The notes under the pieces: model-generated
What the model was told of the DNA's origin: nothing
Databases searched by the model: none
What the model saw: the letters and a program-made list of their open reading frames with translations, nothing else
Translations under genes and position numbers: made by a program
Shown: piece by piece, positions 26,096 to 34,546 of the stretch
Layout of the letters: the number at the start of each line of letters is the position of its first letter
Position numbering within the stretch: the stretch's first letter is position 1
DNA from: Streptomyces sp. NBC_01750
GTDB taxonomy: Bacteria; Actinomycetota; Actinomycetes; Streptomycetales; Streptomycetaceae
DNA length: 64,000 nucleotides
Reading direction: 5' to 3'
Assembly: GCF_035918095.1 (NCBI RefSeq)
Contig: NZ_CP109137.1
Coordinates: 3,412,001-3,476,000, forward strand

Positions 26096-27439
26096 TCAAC
26101 CCGGTTGGCCCGGTCCGGACTGCGGGCTTTGACCCTGGCCGGCCTGCGGCGGGCCGTAAGCCGGGAATTGAGGCTGCTGCTGATCGGGAACCGGCGAAGC
26201 CGGGGAGGACACGGCAACTCGACGGCGGGAGCGGATGACCAGGGCGGCGACTGCGGCACCAATGAGGGCGGCCGCGCCGACGCCGAGGGCTATCCACAGG
26301 CCGGTGTTGCTGTCGTCGTGGGACGCGGGCGCCGCGGTGTCAGGCTGCTTCTTGTCGGACTCAGTACCGCCGGAAGCTTTCGAGGGCTGCGTGGAGGGCG
26401 ACTCGGGGGCGGCGGCCGCGAGATCCGGGAGGGGGTACTCGCCAGCGGGGCCGGGGTCGCCCGGGGTCTTCAGAGCGATGCGCGGACGGACGGTCCCGTA
26501 GCCGAGGAAGTCGGTGCGCTTCTCCCCGCTCCTCGGGCTGCCGGCCGTGTTGAGCATGACTCGGAGGACCTGGTTGTTGGTCCACGTCGGGTGCTGCGAC
26601 CAGATGAGGGCGGCGGACGCAGAGGCGAGAGCGGTCGCATCGCTGGTCCCACTGGTCTTGCACAGGCGGGTCGTCTTGGTGCAAGACGCGACGATGTCCC
26701 AGCCGGGTGCGACGAAGTCAACGAGAGGCCCGTGCTGGGACTCCTGCGTCTTCTTGCCGTCCTTACCGATGGCACCTATGCCCACCACACCTGGAGTGGC
26801 AGCCGGATACTCAATGTCGGTGTCGCCCTCGTTTCCTACAGCGGCAAAGATCAGCGAGCCCTTGTCCAGCGCGTACTTCACCGCACTCGTCAACTGCGGC
26901 GATCCGTGGATCACGCCCTGCGAAATGTTGATGACCTTGGCACCCTGGTCGGCCGCGTAGCGGATCGCTTCACTCACCGGCTTCTGATACTCGTCGGCCT
27001 GGTCCTGCCGACTCCCCGAGAGGTCCGTGTCAGCCAGACGGACGGGAAGGATCTTGACTCCGGGGGCCAGTCCGAAGGCACCGTTTCCACCGTTCAACTT
27101 GCCGGTACCGGCGATGACGCCGGCCATGCCGGTGCCGTGGCCCTCCGTGTCGGTCCGTTCACTGCCCGGCTCCTCAGAGGTGAAGTCCTTGCCTGGGAGA
27201 ATCTGACCTTGAAGGTCGGGATGCGTGACGTCGACACCACTGTCGAGTAGTGCCACGGTGACACCCTTACCGGTGCTGACCTTCCACATTTCCTCGGCGT
27301 GCATGGCATCCAAGTGCCACTGCGTGGAACGGGTGGACTCCGCCAGAGCCGGTGCGGCAGCGGAGCCCACCAGCAGTAGGCCCAGCGACGCCGCGACAAC
27401 AAGCCTGCGACGACGCGATCGAATACTGCTGGTAGACAT
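26096..27439 (-). CDS. Mycosin-like S8 serine protease (type VII-associated)
   Basis: This 447-residue subtilase has a Sec signal peptide (MSTSSIRSRRRRLVVAASLG, cleavage near ALA 31-33), a catalytic triad D66 (DSGVD), H101 (GHGTG) and S266 (GTSDAT), and the oxyanion-type Asn203 in GNEG. A Cys pair lies near 253 and 260. A linker rich in Ser, Thr and Pro follows, then a membrane helix (about 383-405) and a Pro/Gln-rich cytoplasmic tail. This is the mycosin (MycP) layout, proteases that sit on type VII secretion systems. AAAGGA precedes the ATG. It lies 30 bases after the WXG/PPE-like gene. It is the intact paralogue of the gene split at 24264. Confidence 0.95.
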   Translation of the reverse strand: MSTSSIRSRRRRLVVAASLGLLLVGSAAAPALAESTRSTQWHLDAMHAEEMWKVSTGKGVTVALLDSGVDVTHPDLQGQILPGKDFTSEEPGSERTDTEGHGTGMAGVIAGTGKLNGGNGAFGLAPGVKILPVRLADTDLSGSRQDQADEYQKPVSEAIRYAADQGAKVINISQGVIHGSPQLTSAVKYALDKGSLIFAAVGNEGDTDIEYPAATPGVVGIGAIGKDGKKTQESQHGPLVDFVAPGWDIVASCTKTTRLCKTSGTSDATALASASAALIWSQHPTWTNNQVLRVMLNTAGSPRSGEKRTDFLGYGTVRPRIALKTPGDPGPAGEYPLPDLAAAAPESPSTQPSKASGGTESDKKQPDTAAPASHDDSNTGLWIALGVGAAALIGAAVAALVIRSRRRVAVSSPASPVPDQQQPQFPAYGPPQAGQGQSPQSGPGQPG

Positions 27440-27469
27440 CTGCTTCCTTTGACCTCAAGTGGAGGGTGA

Positions 27470-29020
27470 TCAGTCGATGACCGGTGGAACGACGCGCCGG
27501 CTGCCCTGCTGCCAGGTCTCCTCGTCCTCCGACAGGTAGTCCGGACGCTCACCGCTTTGGTCGTCGCGGCGAGAGTTGGCGCCGTGTGTCCCCGGAGAGA
27601 TCGCTCCGGCGCGACCTACCTGTCCAGGGTGCGCACCGCCGCTGGCGCTCGCGTTCTGGCCTCGGACGAGACCCGAGCCGCCGGGCGTAAAGGGACGGGC
27701 ACTCGTCTGTCCGGGCTGCTGCGGTCGGCCTCCGACCACCCCGCCCACTTCGGACGCCAAGCGGCGCCCACCAGAGATGCCGCTCTGGCCCGCGCCCCCC
27801 ATGGGACCGCCGCCGTGCATGCCGGACATCCCGCGCCCCATCGGTCCGCGGGCGCCCGTGGTCCCTTCGTTGCCGATTACCGTGCCACGGGGAATTCCGA
27901 CCGTAGGGCGGCCGGTGTTCGGCGTGACAGGGCGACCGCCGACGATGCCGTTCTCACGCGGCATCCTCGACGCGATTCCGCCCTGGCCAGGCGGCATCAC
28001 ACCACGGCCGCCGACGATCGCCTTGCCAGGCGCGCTGGTGGTTGGCCCACCTGATTTGCCCCCGAATGCAGGCGGTATCACGCCGGGGGGCACAACGCTC
28101 GGACCATCGGGCTTGGTTGCCGGAGGAACAGGCCCGGTCGTCGGGGGGAGGTGGGTCTGCGGAGGCAGCGTGTCGACGCTGTCGATCCCCAGGTTCACAG
28201 GGCGCTCGGGCTGGATCTGCCCAGGCTTGTCCTGTCCTACATGCCCCACGGAATGAGTCTGCGAGGGATCCGTCGACGTTGAATGCACACCGTCACCAAC
28301 CGAGGTGGTCCGGCTGCTCCGATCGTAGGTCCCAACCGACGACTGCTGGGTGCCTGTCCTACTCTTGGGAGCTTCCGGCACAAAACGGTCCGGCGGCGAC
28401 GGAAAGACCGGTACCTTCTGTGCGTTCATCTGGCTGGCACTGTGCGCGTACGTGCCCGCCAGCCTTCTCATGTTGTCGATCGCCTCTTGGCGAGCCTTGT
28501 CCCGCGCCAAGCTCGCCGCAGCCAATGCCTCCGGAGAGACCTTGCCCTTCTCGTCCGGTGGCGGCTGGAACGTGTTGATGGTCGCTCGCGCGCTCGAGCC
28601 GATCGACTGCGAATCGGGGTCGTTGTGGTACTTGCGCGCGGCTTCCGCGTTGGCTTGTGCACTCCCCAGACTGGCAGGCATGGCGCTGTGGGCGGACGCG
28701 ATCGCCGTTGAAGCGATCGAGAGCCAGTGGGCGGAATTGCTGCTGTAGACAGCCAACGCCCTCGTGGAACTGACCGTGCTCTCACCCCACTTGGTGAACG
28801 CCGTACCAGCCTCTCCCTTCCAGTCCACGTCTTCCATGTGCTTCTTGAGGTCGTCTGCCAGCTCCTCCAGTGCCTTCGCGGCATCTTTGAGCCGGTCGGA
28901 GATGCCCGCGACAGTTCCACTGCTCGAAGGCGTCAGCCATGCCCACAAGTCGTCATGGGTCATGCTCTGGAAGTCGGTCTTCACACCGCCATCGCCGCCG
29001 CCCTTGGCACCCTTACCCAT
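27470..29020 (-). CDS. WXG100-domain protein with Pro/Gly-rich C-terminus
   Basis: This 516-residue protein has an N-terminal helical hairpin with W67-K-G69 (DVDWKGEAGTAFTKW), the WXG motif, and a further helical region to about 215. A long low-complexity tail follows, rich in Pro, Gly, Ser and Arg. It ends in the conserved-looking PDYLSEDEETW segment (Y495xxxD499) and RRVVPPVID. There is no Sec signal. The organisation recalls PPE/WXG effectors exported by type VII systems. It lies between a YxxxD-bearing helical protein and a mycosin, all on the same strand. A broken copy lies at 25301. Function unknown; export is inferred. Confidence 0.88.
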   Translation of the reverse strand: MGKGAKGGGDGGVKTDFQSMTHDDLWAWLTPSSSGTVAGISDRLKDAAKALEELADDLKKHMEDVDWKGEAGTAFTKWGESTVSSTRALAVYSSNSAHWLSIASTAIASAHSAMPASLGSAQANAEAARKYHNDPDSQSIGSSARATINTFQPPPDEKGKVSPEALAAASLARDKARQEAIDNMRRLAGTYAHSASQMNAQKVPVFPSPPDRFVPEAPKSRTGTQQSSVGTYDRSSRTTSVGDGVHSTSTDPSQTHSVGHVGQDKPGQIQPERPVNLGIDSVDTLPPQTHLPPTTGPVPPATKPDGPSVVPPGVIPPAFGGKSGGPTTSAPGKAIVGGRGVMPPGQGGIASRMPRENGIVGGRPVTPNTGRPTVGIPRGTVIGNEGTTGARGPMGRGMSGMHGGGPMGGAGQSGISGGRRLASEVGGVVGGRPQQPGQTSARPFTPGGSGLVRGQNASASGGAHPGQVGRAGAISPGTHGANSRRDDQSGERPDYLSEDEETWQQGSRRVVPPVID

Positions 29021-29062
29021 GTGCCGTCACCCCTTTCCCCCGTTGTCCTCGGCCCAGCGTCA

Positions 29063-29653
29063 TCAGGTGTCAGCACCCTGGTCAACCGGCTGCTCCGTGT
29101 GCTCCCTGGCCCACGCGCCCGTGTGCTGGTGCAGGGCCAGCATCCGTCGCTTGACGTCGGCATCCATCTCTTCATAGCCGCTCTGCGAAGCGCGGACGGC
29201 GATACTCAGACCGTCCACCGAATCCGACAGCATCTTCGAGAGCTGTTTCAGCTGCGCGACGACCGACTCGTACGCGTCGAAGAGCTCCTCCGCCTCGATG
29301 AACGCGCCTTGTCCCCCGCCTAGTTCGTTACGAACCATCTTCTCGTCAGCCAGCTGCTTCGGCGAAGCCTGCGACCCCAGAAGCTTCGTCAAGATGCCAT
29401 CGGCCTTCTTGCGAAACTTCTCCAACGTCTCGGCCTCGACCAGCATCGCCTGCTGCGGATTGACGTGCCACAGCGTCTCCATCGAGCTTGGCGGCTTAGG
29501 CACCGGCGGCCCGTAGACCGGCGGCGGTACCGGCGGCCCGTACACCGGTGGAACCTGTGGCCCGTACAACGGCGGAACCTGTGGCCCATACAACGGTGGT
29601 CCGTACAACGGCGGCCCGTACAACGGGCCCACCGCCCCGCTTTCCTCTGCCAC
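29063..29653 (-). CDS. Helical protein with YxxxD motif and YGP repeats
   Basis: This 196-residue protein starts at GTG 29653 with GGGGAGG just upstream. Residues 10-55 are repeats of the type PLYGPP/PVYGPP, encoded by repeated DNA. Residues 60-175 form charged helices; a Y160-E-E-M-D164 motif after the helical core matches the type VII export signal YxxxD/E. No Sec signal is seen. It is the first gene of the minus-strand series with the WXG/PPE-like protein and the mycosins, and palindromic motif d lies about 70-90 bases before its start. Likely secreted or a chaperoning partner; this is inference. Confidence 0.85.
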   Translation of the reverse strand: MAEESGAVGPLYGPPLYGPPLYGPQVPPLYGPQVPPVYGPPVPPPVYGPPVPKPPSSMETLWHVNPQQAMLVEAETLEKFRKKADGILTKLLGSQASPKQLADEKMVRNELGGGQGAFIEAEELFDAYESVVAQLKQLSKMLSDSVDGLSIAVRASQSGYEEMDADVKRRMLALHQHTGAWAREHTEQPVDQGADT

Positions 29654-29722
29654 GAACGCCTCCCCGTTTACACACGTCTACAGGGATCACTGTACCGAGC
29701 CCCAGTGACAGTGCGCACCCCT

Positions 29723-29741
29723 GGATTGCAGGTGCAATGAG
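29723..29741. promoter_or_regulatory. Palindromic motif, copy d (candidate operator)
   Basis: GGATTGCAGGTGCAATGAG with core ATTGC-N4-GCAAT lies between the hydroxylase operon end and the YxxxD gene start. The flanks resemble those of motif c (CACCCCTGGATTGC before, TACGAGT/CACGAGT after). Confidence 0.6.
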
Positions 29742-29751
29742 CGTCACACGG

Positions 29752-32073
29752 TTACGAGTTGGGAATGGCCACGGCCGCCTGAGGCCTGATCGGGAGCCGG
29801 TTGATCGGCCTCCCCGTTGCCGCGCGTACCGCCGAAGCCACCGCCGCCGGGGAAGTCACCACCGGGGCCGCGCTCGCCGGCTTCGCCCCGAACGGGGCCA
29901 CCACGTCCCGTTCCTCGACCAGTTTCACGATGCGAATGTCCGGAGCGTCAAGAGATGTCGGGAGTGCGTAGCCCGTCAGGTCGGGATGGCGGACCAGGCC
30001 GCGGGCCGTGCGGAGGTTTTCCGTCAGGGCTGTGCCGACGCCCTGGGTCACGCCCGCCTCGATGCGCGAAGCCAGTTGGGCGGGGTTCAGGACGCGGCCC
30101 ACGTCCTGGGCCACCGCCATTTCGACCACGCGGATCGAGCCCAGTTCGATGTCGACGTCCACCACCGCGCGGATCGCGCAGAACGCGAGGCCCACGAAGG
30201 CGTCTCCCTGGCCCGAGTCGTCGAGGGGCTCGGTCGGGTGGGGGCGGCACTGGGCCGTTGCCCACAGTTCCTTGCCGTCCATCGCCTCCGTCACCGTCGT
30301 CGACAGCACGCCGTCGTACGACGTGATCTTGCCGTCGGTGATCTGGAGCAGCTCCGTCGACATCCCGAACTTGTGGGCCAGCGGCTGGAGGAGCTGGGTG
30401 CGGACCATTCTCGCGGCCCTCTCGACCGCGCCGCCCGAGACCCATGTGTGGCGGCCGTGGGCCGCCGGGCCCGCCGGTGGCTGGTCCGTGTCGACCGAGG
30501 CCACGCGGACCTCTTCGATGCCCAGCGTCTCCTGGACGATCTGGCGGGCGAGCGTGGTGAAGCCCTGGCCCGTTTCGACTGCCGCGCAGATGACGGTCGC
30601 GATCCCGTCGTGGACCTTGACCGTGGCTGTGGAGACTTCGTCGGTACCTTCCGCGCCGAGCATGTGGACCATGCCCAGTGCGTAGCCCACGCCGCGGCGG
30701 ATCGCTCCGGGTTCGCCCGCGCCCTCCGGGCCGCCGGGGAGCAGCCAGTCGTTCTCCGGTGTGTCCTTGGGAAGGTCGGGGAGCGGGAAGTCCCGTACGG
30801 CGTGGAGCAGTTCCGCGACAGGCGCGGGACAGGTGACCGTCTGGCCGGTGGGGAGGATGTCGCCGGTGGCAAGGGCGTTGCGGAGGCGGAGTTCGGTGGG
30901 GTCGAGGCCGAGCTTGGCGGACAGTTTGTCCATCTGGGCCTCGTACGCCGCGCACACCTGCATCGCTCCCTCGCCGCGCACATGGCCCGACGGAGGGTTG
31001 TTCGTGCGGACCGCCCAGCCCTCGATGAAGGCGTGCGGGACGACGTACGGGCCGCAGGCGAAGGCAACCGCGGCCGCGAGCGATTCGGAGGAGGCGTCGG
31101 CGTACGCGCCCGCGTCCAGGAGCAGTTGGGCCTCGACCTTGACCAGGCGGCCCTCCGCGTCCGCGTGGTGGCGGTAGCGCAGCAGCGTGGGGTGGCGGTG
31201 GGCGTGGCCGAGGAAGGACTCCTCGCGGGTTGCCGTCAGCTTGACCGGGCAGCCCGTCTTCAATGCCAGCAGGCCCAGCGGGAGCTGGAAGCCGGGGTCC
31301 TCGCGGTCACCCGTCGCGCCCGGGACACCCGTGACGACGACCTTCACCCGGTCCTGCTCCAGGCCGAAGCACGCCGCCGCGAGATCGCGGTCGGTGTGGG
31401 GGTCGGTGGAGGCGACGTACAGCTCCACGCCGCCGTCCGGGCGCGGGACGGCCAGGCCGGCCTCGGCGCCGATCGGGGCCGGATCCTGGCGGCCGATGCG
31501 GTAGAGGCCCTCGACGATCACCTCGCCCGCCACATCGGGGTCGCCGTAGCGGAGCGGGATGTGGCGGATCAGATTGCCGTCGGGGTGCAGGGGTTCGGCG
31601 GCGAAGGCCTTCTCGGGGTCGGTGACCGGTTCGAGGGGTTCGTACTCGACCGCGATCGCCGCCGCCGCGAGGCGGGCCGTGTCGGGGTGGTCGGCCGCGA
31701 CCGCGGCGATCGCCTCGCCGTGATGGCGGACGATCTCGGAGGCGAAGACGGGACGGTCCGCGATACGTCTGCCGTACGACGAATCACCCGGAATGTCCTG
31801 GTGTGTAACGACTGCTCGCACTCCCGGCATGTCCAGCGCCGCCGAGGTGTCGATCGAGCTGATACGGGCGTGCGGGTGCGGGGAGCGCAGGATCGCCGCC
31901 CACAGCAGCCCTTCGGCCCACAGGTCGGCGGCGTACGGAAACGTGCCCTCGGTCTTGGCGCGGGCATCGGCCGGCGGGAGGGAGGCACCGAGTCCGTGCG
32001 CAGGCGGCTGGGTCTGTGGCTGAGGGCCGTCGACCGCCTGGGGCGTCGCAGTGGTGGCCGCGTCGTTGCTCAC
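29752..32073 (-). CDS. Molybdenum hydroxylase (xanthine dehydrogenase family), molybdopterin subunit
   Basis: This 773-residue catalytic subunit is the large chain of the xanthine dehydrogenase/CO dehydrogenase family. It holds the molybdopterin cofactor and oxidises a heterocycle or aldehyde with water as oxygen source. The order is an N-terminal a/b hammerhead domain (ASLPPADARAKTEGTFPYAADLW), then the cofactor-binding region with VRGEGAMQ and SGQGDAF. The usual KGVGE motif with the catalytic glutamate reads GAKPASAAP here, so that residue is missing at its normal place. The GTG start overlaps the iron-sulfur gene stop by four bases. The substrate is unknown; xanthine cannot be assumed. Confidence 0.92.
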   Translation of the reverse strand: MSNDAATTATPQAVDGPQPQTQPPAHGLGASLPPADARAKTEGTFPYAADLWAEGLLWAAILRSPHPHARISSIDTSAALDMPGVRAVVTHQDIPGDSSYGRRIADRPVFASEIVRHHGEAIAAVAADHPDTARLAAAAIAVEYEPLEPVTDPEKAFAAEPLHPDGNLIRHIPLRYGDPDVAGEVIVEGLYRIGRQDPAPIGAEAGLAVPRPDGGVELYVASTDPHTDRDLAAACFGLEQDRVKVVVTGVPGATGDREDPGFQLPLGLLALKTGCPVKLTATREESFLGHAHRHPTLLRYRHHADAEGRLVKVEAQLLLDAGAYADASSESLAAAVAFACGPYVVPHAFIEGWAVRTNNPPSGHVRGEGAMQVCAAYEAQMDKLSAKLGLDPTELRLRNALATGDILPTGQTVTCPAPVAELLHAVRDFPLPDLPKDTPENDWLLPGGPEGAGEPGAIRRGVGYALGMVHMLGAEGTDEVSTATVKVHDGIATVICAAVETGQGFTTLARQIVQETLGIEEVRVASVDTDQPPAGPAAHGRHTWVSGGAVERAARMVRTQLLQPLAHKFGMSTELLQITDGKITSYDGVLSTTVTEAMDGKELWATAQCRPHPTEPLDDSGQGDAFVGLAFCAIRAVVDVDIELGSIRVVEMAVAQDVGRVLNPAQLASRIEAGVTQGVGTALTENLRTARGLVRHPDLTGYALPTSLDAPDIRIVKLVEERDVVAPFGAKPASAAPVVTSPAAVASAVRAATGRPINRLPIRPQAAVAIPNS

Positions 32074-33365
32074 GCCATGCCTCCGTCGTGCGGGTGGAGC
32101 TGCACACTACCTGCGCCTGGGGGCGCCTGGTGCGGAATGCGGGCTTCCTCACTCGCCTCCGCCGCGGCCGCGGCGCTCGCACCGCGCTCGGCGACCACTT
32201 CGCGTACGGCATCGAGGACGCCCCGGTAGCCGGAGCAGCGGCAGAGGTTGCCGCACAGGGCCTGCCGCGTCTCGAGCTCGGTGGGGGCGTGGTTGCCCTC
32301 GAGGAGGTCGTGGACGGTCATGGCCATGCCGGGGATGCAGAAGCCGCACTGGACCGCGCCGCAGCCCGCCAGAGCACGCTGGACGTCGGAGGGTTCGCCA
32401 TCGGTGGCGAGGCCTTCGACCGTACGTACTTCGGAGCCGGCGGCGGTCGCCGCGGGAACCAGGCAGGACGCGACGAGACGGCCGTCGACCTGGACGTTGC
32501 ACGCGCCGCACTCGCCCTGTGAGCAGCCGTCCTTGGCGCCGGCCAGGCCGAGACGTTCGCGCAGTACGTAGAGCAGGGATTCGCCGATCCAGGCGTCGGT
32601 GACGGGCCGGTCGGTGCCGTTGACCCGCAGGACGTAGGAGCTGGGCGGGTGTTCGTCGCTGCCGGTGGAGGAGGTGGGGACGGGCTCCTCCTCGGGGCTC
32701 TCCGCAGGAGCTTCCCCGGCCGACTCCTCAGGGGCTGCTTCGGGCTCGGCCGACTCCGGCTCCTCCACCGCCGCGGGTTCCCGCGCCATCGCCCATGGCG
32801 CGGGCGCTCCGCCCGGAAGGGTGGCCGGGGCGTCGGGCGACGGCGCCCACGGGGCGGTCGCACCGCCCGGCAGCGTGGTGGGCGGTGCCGCGGCGGCCCA
32901 CTGGGACTGCAGCGCGGTCGTGGTGAACTCGCCCGACTCGTCGGGCAGATCGCCGCCCGCCACCGGAATCGTCCACTGGCCGGTCAGCTCCGAGGCTGCC
33001 TGGACCGGCTCGGTCTCGGTGAAGGCCCACTGGCCCGTGGCGTGCGGGTCGGCGGGTCCCGGGTACCCGGCCGCCGGCTCCGGCCACTGCACCGCGGGCG
33101 GCTCCCCGTCGCCCCGGGGCACGGCCCACGTGCCCGTCGCGGCCGGATCCGTCTCGTCGGCCGGCGTCAGTGGCGTGATCATCGGCGGTACATAGCCATG
33201 GCCCGGCGCCTCGAGCGGCGCGGCGTCCAGCGCGCCCTCGGGCGGCAGCTGCAGGAAGGCCGTGGCCTCGGCGTCGTACTCACCGCCGTGCGGAATCGGC
33301 TGCCAGCCGCCCCGCTCCGGCGGGAGCTCGTTCGGGAGCTCGTGCGGGTTCTCCTCATTGCTCAC
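32070..33365 (-). CDS. 2Fe-2S subunit of molybdenum hydroxylase with long N-terminal extension
   Basis: This 431-residue protein carries a standard 160-residue two-cluster domain at its C-terminus: plant-type ferredoxin cluster CSQGECGAC with a following Cys, then the helical domain cysteines CGFC and CGNLCRC. It passes electrons from the molybdenum site to FAD. About 250 residues precede it, low complexity and rich in Pro, Glu, Ala and Trp. They include repeated T-G-x-W (TGTWAVP, TGQWAFT, TGQWTIP) and LPGGAxAPWA units, absent from usual homologues. The GTG at 33365 overlaps the FAD gene stop (GTGA). Start and operon are secure; the role of the extension is unknown. Confidence 0.9.
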   Translation of the reverse strand: MSNEENPHELPNELPPERGGWQPIPHGGEYDAEATAFLQLPPEGALDAAPLEAPGHGYVPPMITPLTPADETDPAATGTWAVPRGDGEPPAVQWPEPAAGYPGPADPHATGQWAFTETEPVQAASELTGQWTIPVAGGDLPDESGEFTTTALQSQWAAAAPPTTLPGGATAPWAPSPDAPATLPGGAPAPWAMAREPAAVEEPESAEPEAAPEESAGEAPAESPEEEPVPTSSTGSDEHPPSSYVLRVNGTDRPVTDAWIGESLLYVLRERLGLAGAKDGCSQGECGACNVQVDGRLVASCLVPAATAAGSEVRTVEGLATDGEPSDVQRALAGCGAVQCGFCIPGMAMTVHDLLEGNHAPTELETRQALCGNLCRCSGYRGVLDAVREVVAERGASAAAAAEASEEARIPHQAPPGAGSVQLHPHDGGMA

Positions 33366-34258
33366 GACAGCGCCCTCCCCAGTGCACGTCGGGCCAGTGC
33401 GGCGACCGTGCGTCGCAGATGCAGTACGGCCGGTGGCAGCGCGGGCGGCTCCTCGCCCTGCGCGGTCGGGGCCGGATCCGGGATGCACGCCGCCGCGACG
33501 TACTCGCCGAAGGCCGCCAGCGCCTCGGTCGCCAGGCCCCGCTCACCGTCCCAGTCGATCAGCGACGCGATCCAGCGCTCCGCCTCCAGCGGCCGCAGCG
33601 GCATCGGCGCGATCGCGCCCACCGCGCAGCGCACCCCGCGCCGCGCCGGGTCGAGGACGACGGCGACGGATGCGGTGGCGCGGCCGGGCCCTGTCCGGCC
33701 CGTCGCCTTCAGGAAGACCTGCGGGGCGTGCAGCAGGGGCACACGGACGAACCCGATGAGTTCGGCGGGGGCGAGCATCTCGCGGCCGGCCAGCAGATGG
33801 GAGACGGGGATCTCGCGGCGTGCGCCGCCGGGTCCCGCGATCACCAGGTCCGCCTCGAGGGCTGCCAGTACGGGCAGGGCGTCGCCGGTCGGGGCGGCAG
33901 TGGCGATATTGCCGCCGAGCGTGCCTGCGTTACGGATCTGAGGCGGGCCCGCGGCGCGCGCGGACGCGGCCAGCGCGGGGATGAGGGCCGCGAAGTCGGG
34001 CCGTCCCATCCGGGCGTGGGTGAGTCCGGCTCCGAGCAGCGCGTGCCCGTCCATGTAGCGCCAGCCGCGGATCTCGCTGATGCGGCCGAGGCCGACGAGG
34101 CCCGCGGGGCGGAGTTGGCCCTTGTTGACGGCGGCCATGAGGTCCGTACCGCCGGCGACGGGCACGGCGGCGGGCATGGCGTCGAGCGCCGCCACGGCCT
34201 CGTCGAGCGAGGCCGGTAGCGTCACCGACTGCGCCGCCTGCGGTGCGTGCGTGGTCAC
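33362..34258 (-). CDS. FAD-binding subunit of molybdenum hydroxylase
   Basis: This 298-residue protein of the CoxM/XdhB-type FAD domain has AGGTDLMAAVNKGQL (FAD pyrophosphate loop) near residue 37 and the family hallmark IRNAGTLGGNIATAAPTGDALP near 112, followed by the C-terminal CO dehydrogenase flavoprotein domain. It accepts electrons from the 2Fe-2S subunit. It is first in the three-gene operon, and the order FAD, 2Fe-2S, molybdopterin is usual. The GTG at 34258 with AAGGGG upstream is preferred; the longer frame upstream lacks homology. A promoter should lie in 34259-34546, where I see no further feature. Confidence 0.92.
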   Translation of the reverse strand: MTTHAPQAAQSVTLPASLDEAVAALDAMPAAVPVAGGTDLMAAVNKGQLRPAGLVGLGRISEIRGWRYMDGHALLGAGLTHARMGRPDFAALIPALAASARAAGPPQIRNAGTLGGNIATAAPTGDALPVLAALEADLVIAGPGGARREIPVSHLLAGREMLAPAELIGFVRVPLLHAPQVFLKATGRTGPGRATASVAVVLDPARRGVRCAVGAIAPMPLRPLEAERWIASLIDWDGERGLATEALAAFGEYVAAACIPDPAPTAQGEEPPALPPAVLHLRRTVAALARRALGRALS

Positions 34259-34546
34259 CCAGCTGCCCCTTCCCGGTGTCCCGGCTGTCCCGCCTGTGTT
34301 GCCGTACCGTACGTGCTCACAGCCCGGACGTGGCAACTCTGGCACATCTTCCGAGCCGACCGACGAGAGGGTCCGCGAAGGGCACATCCGCACCGGATGT
34401 ACCCACTCGTGACGACTGTCCGTTTTGCCATACCGTCGCCGCCACATGCGGATTGCCACTCTTCGGTGAGCCTTGTACGACTTATTCCTTACGGGCATCC
34501 ACAGTCCCAGGCTCTGCGGCGCAGGACACCCACCTTTACACCGGCC

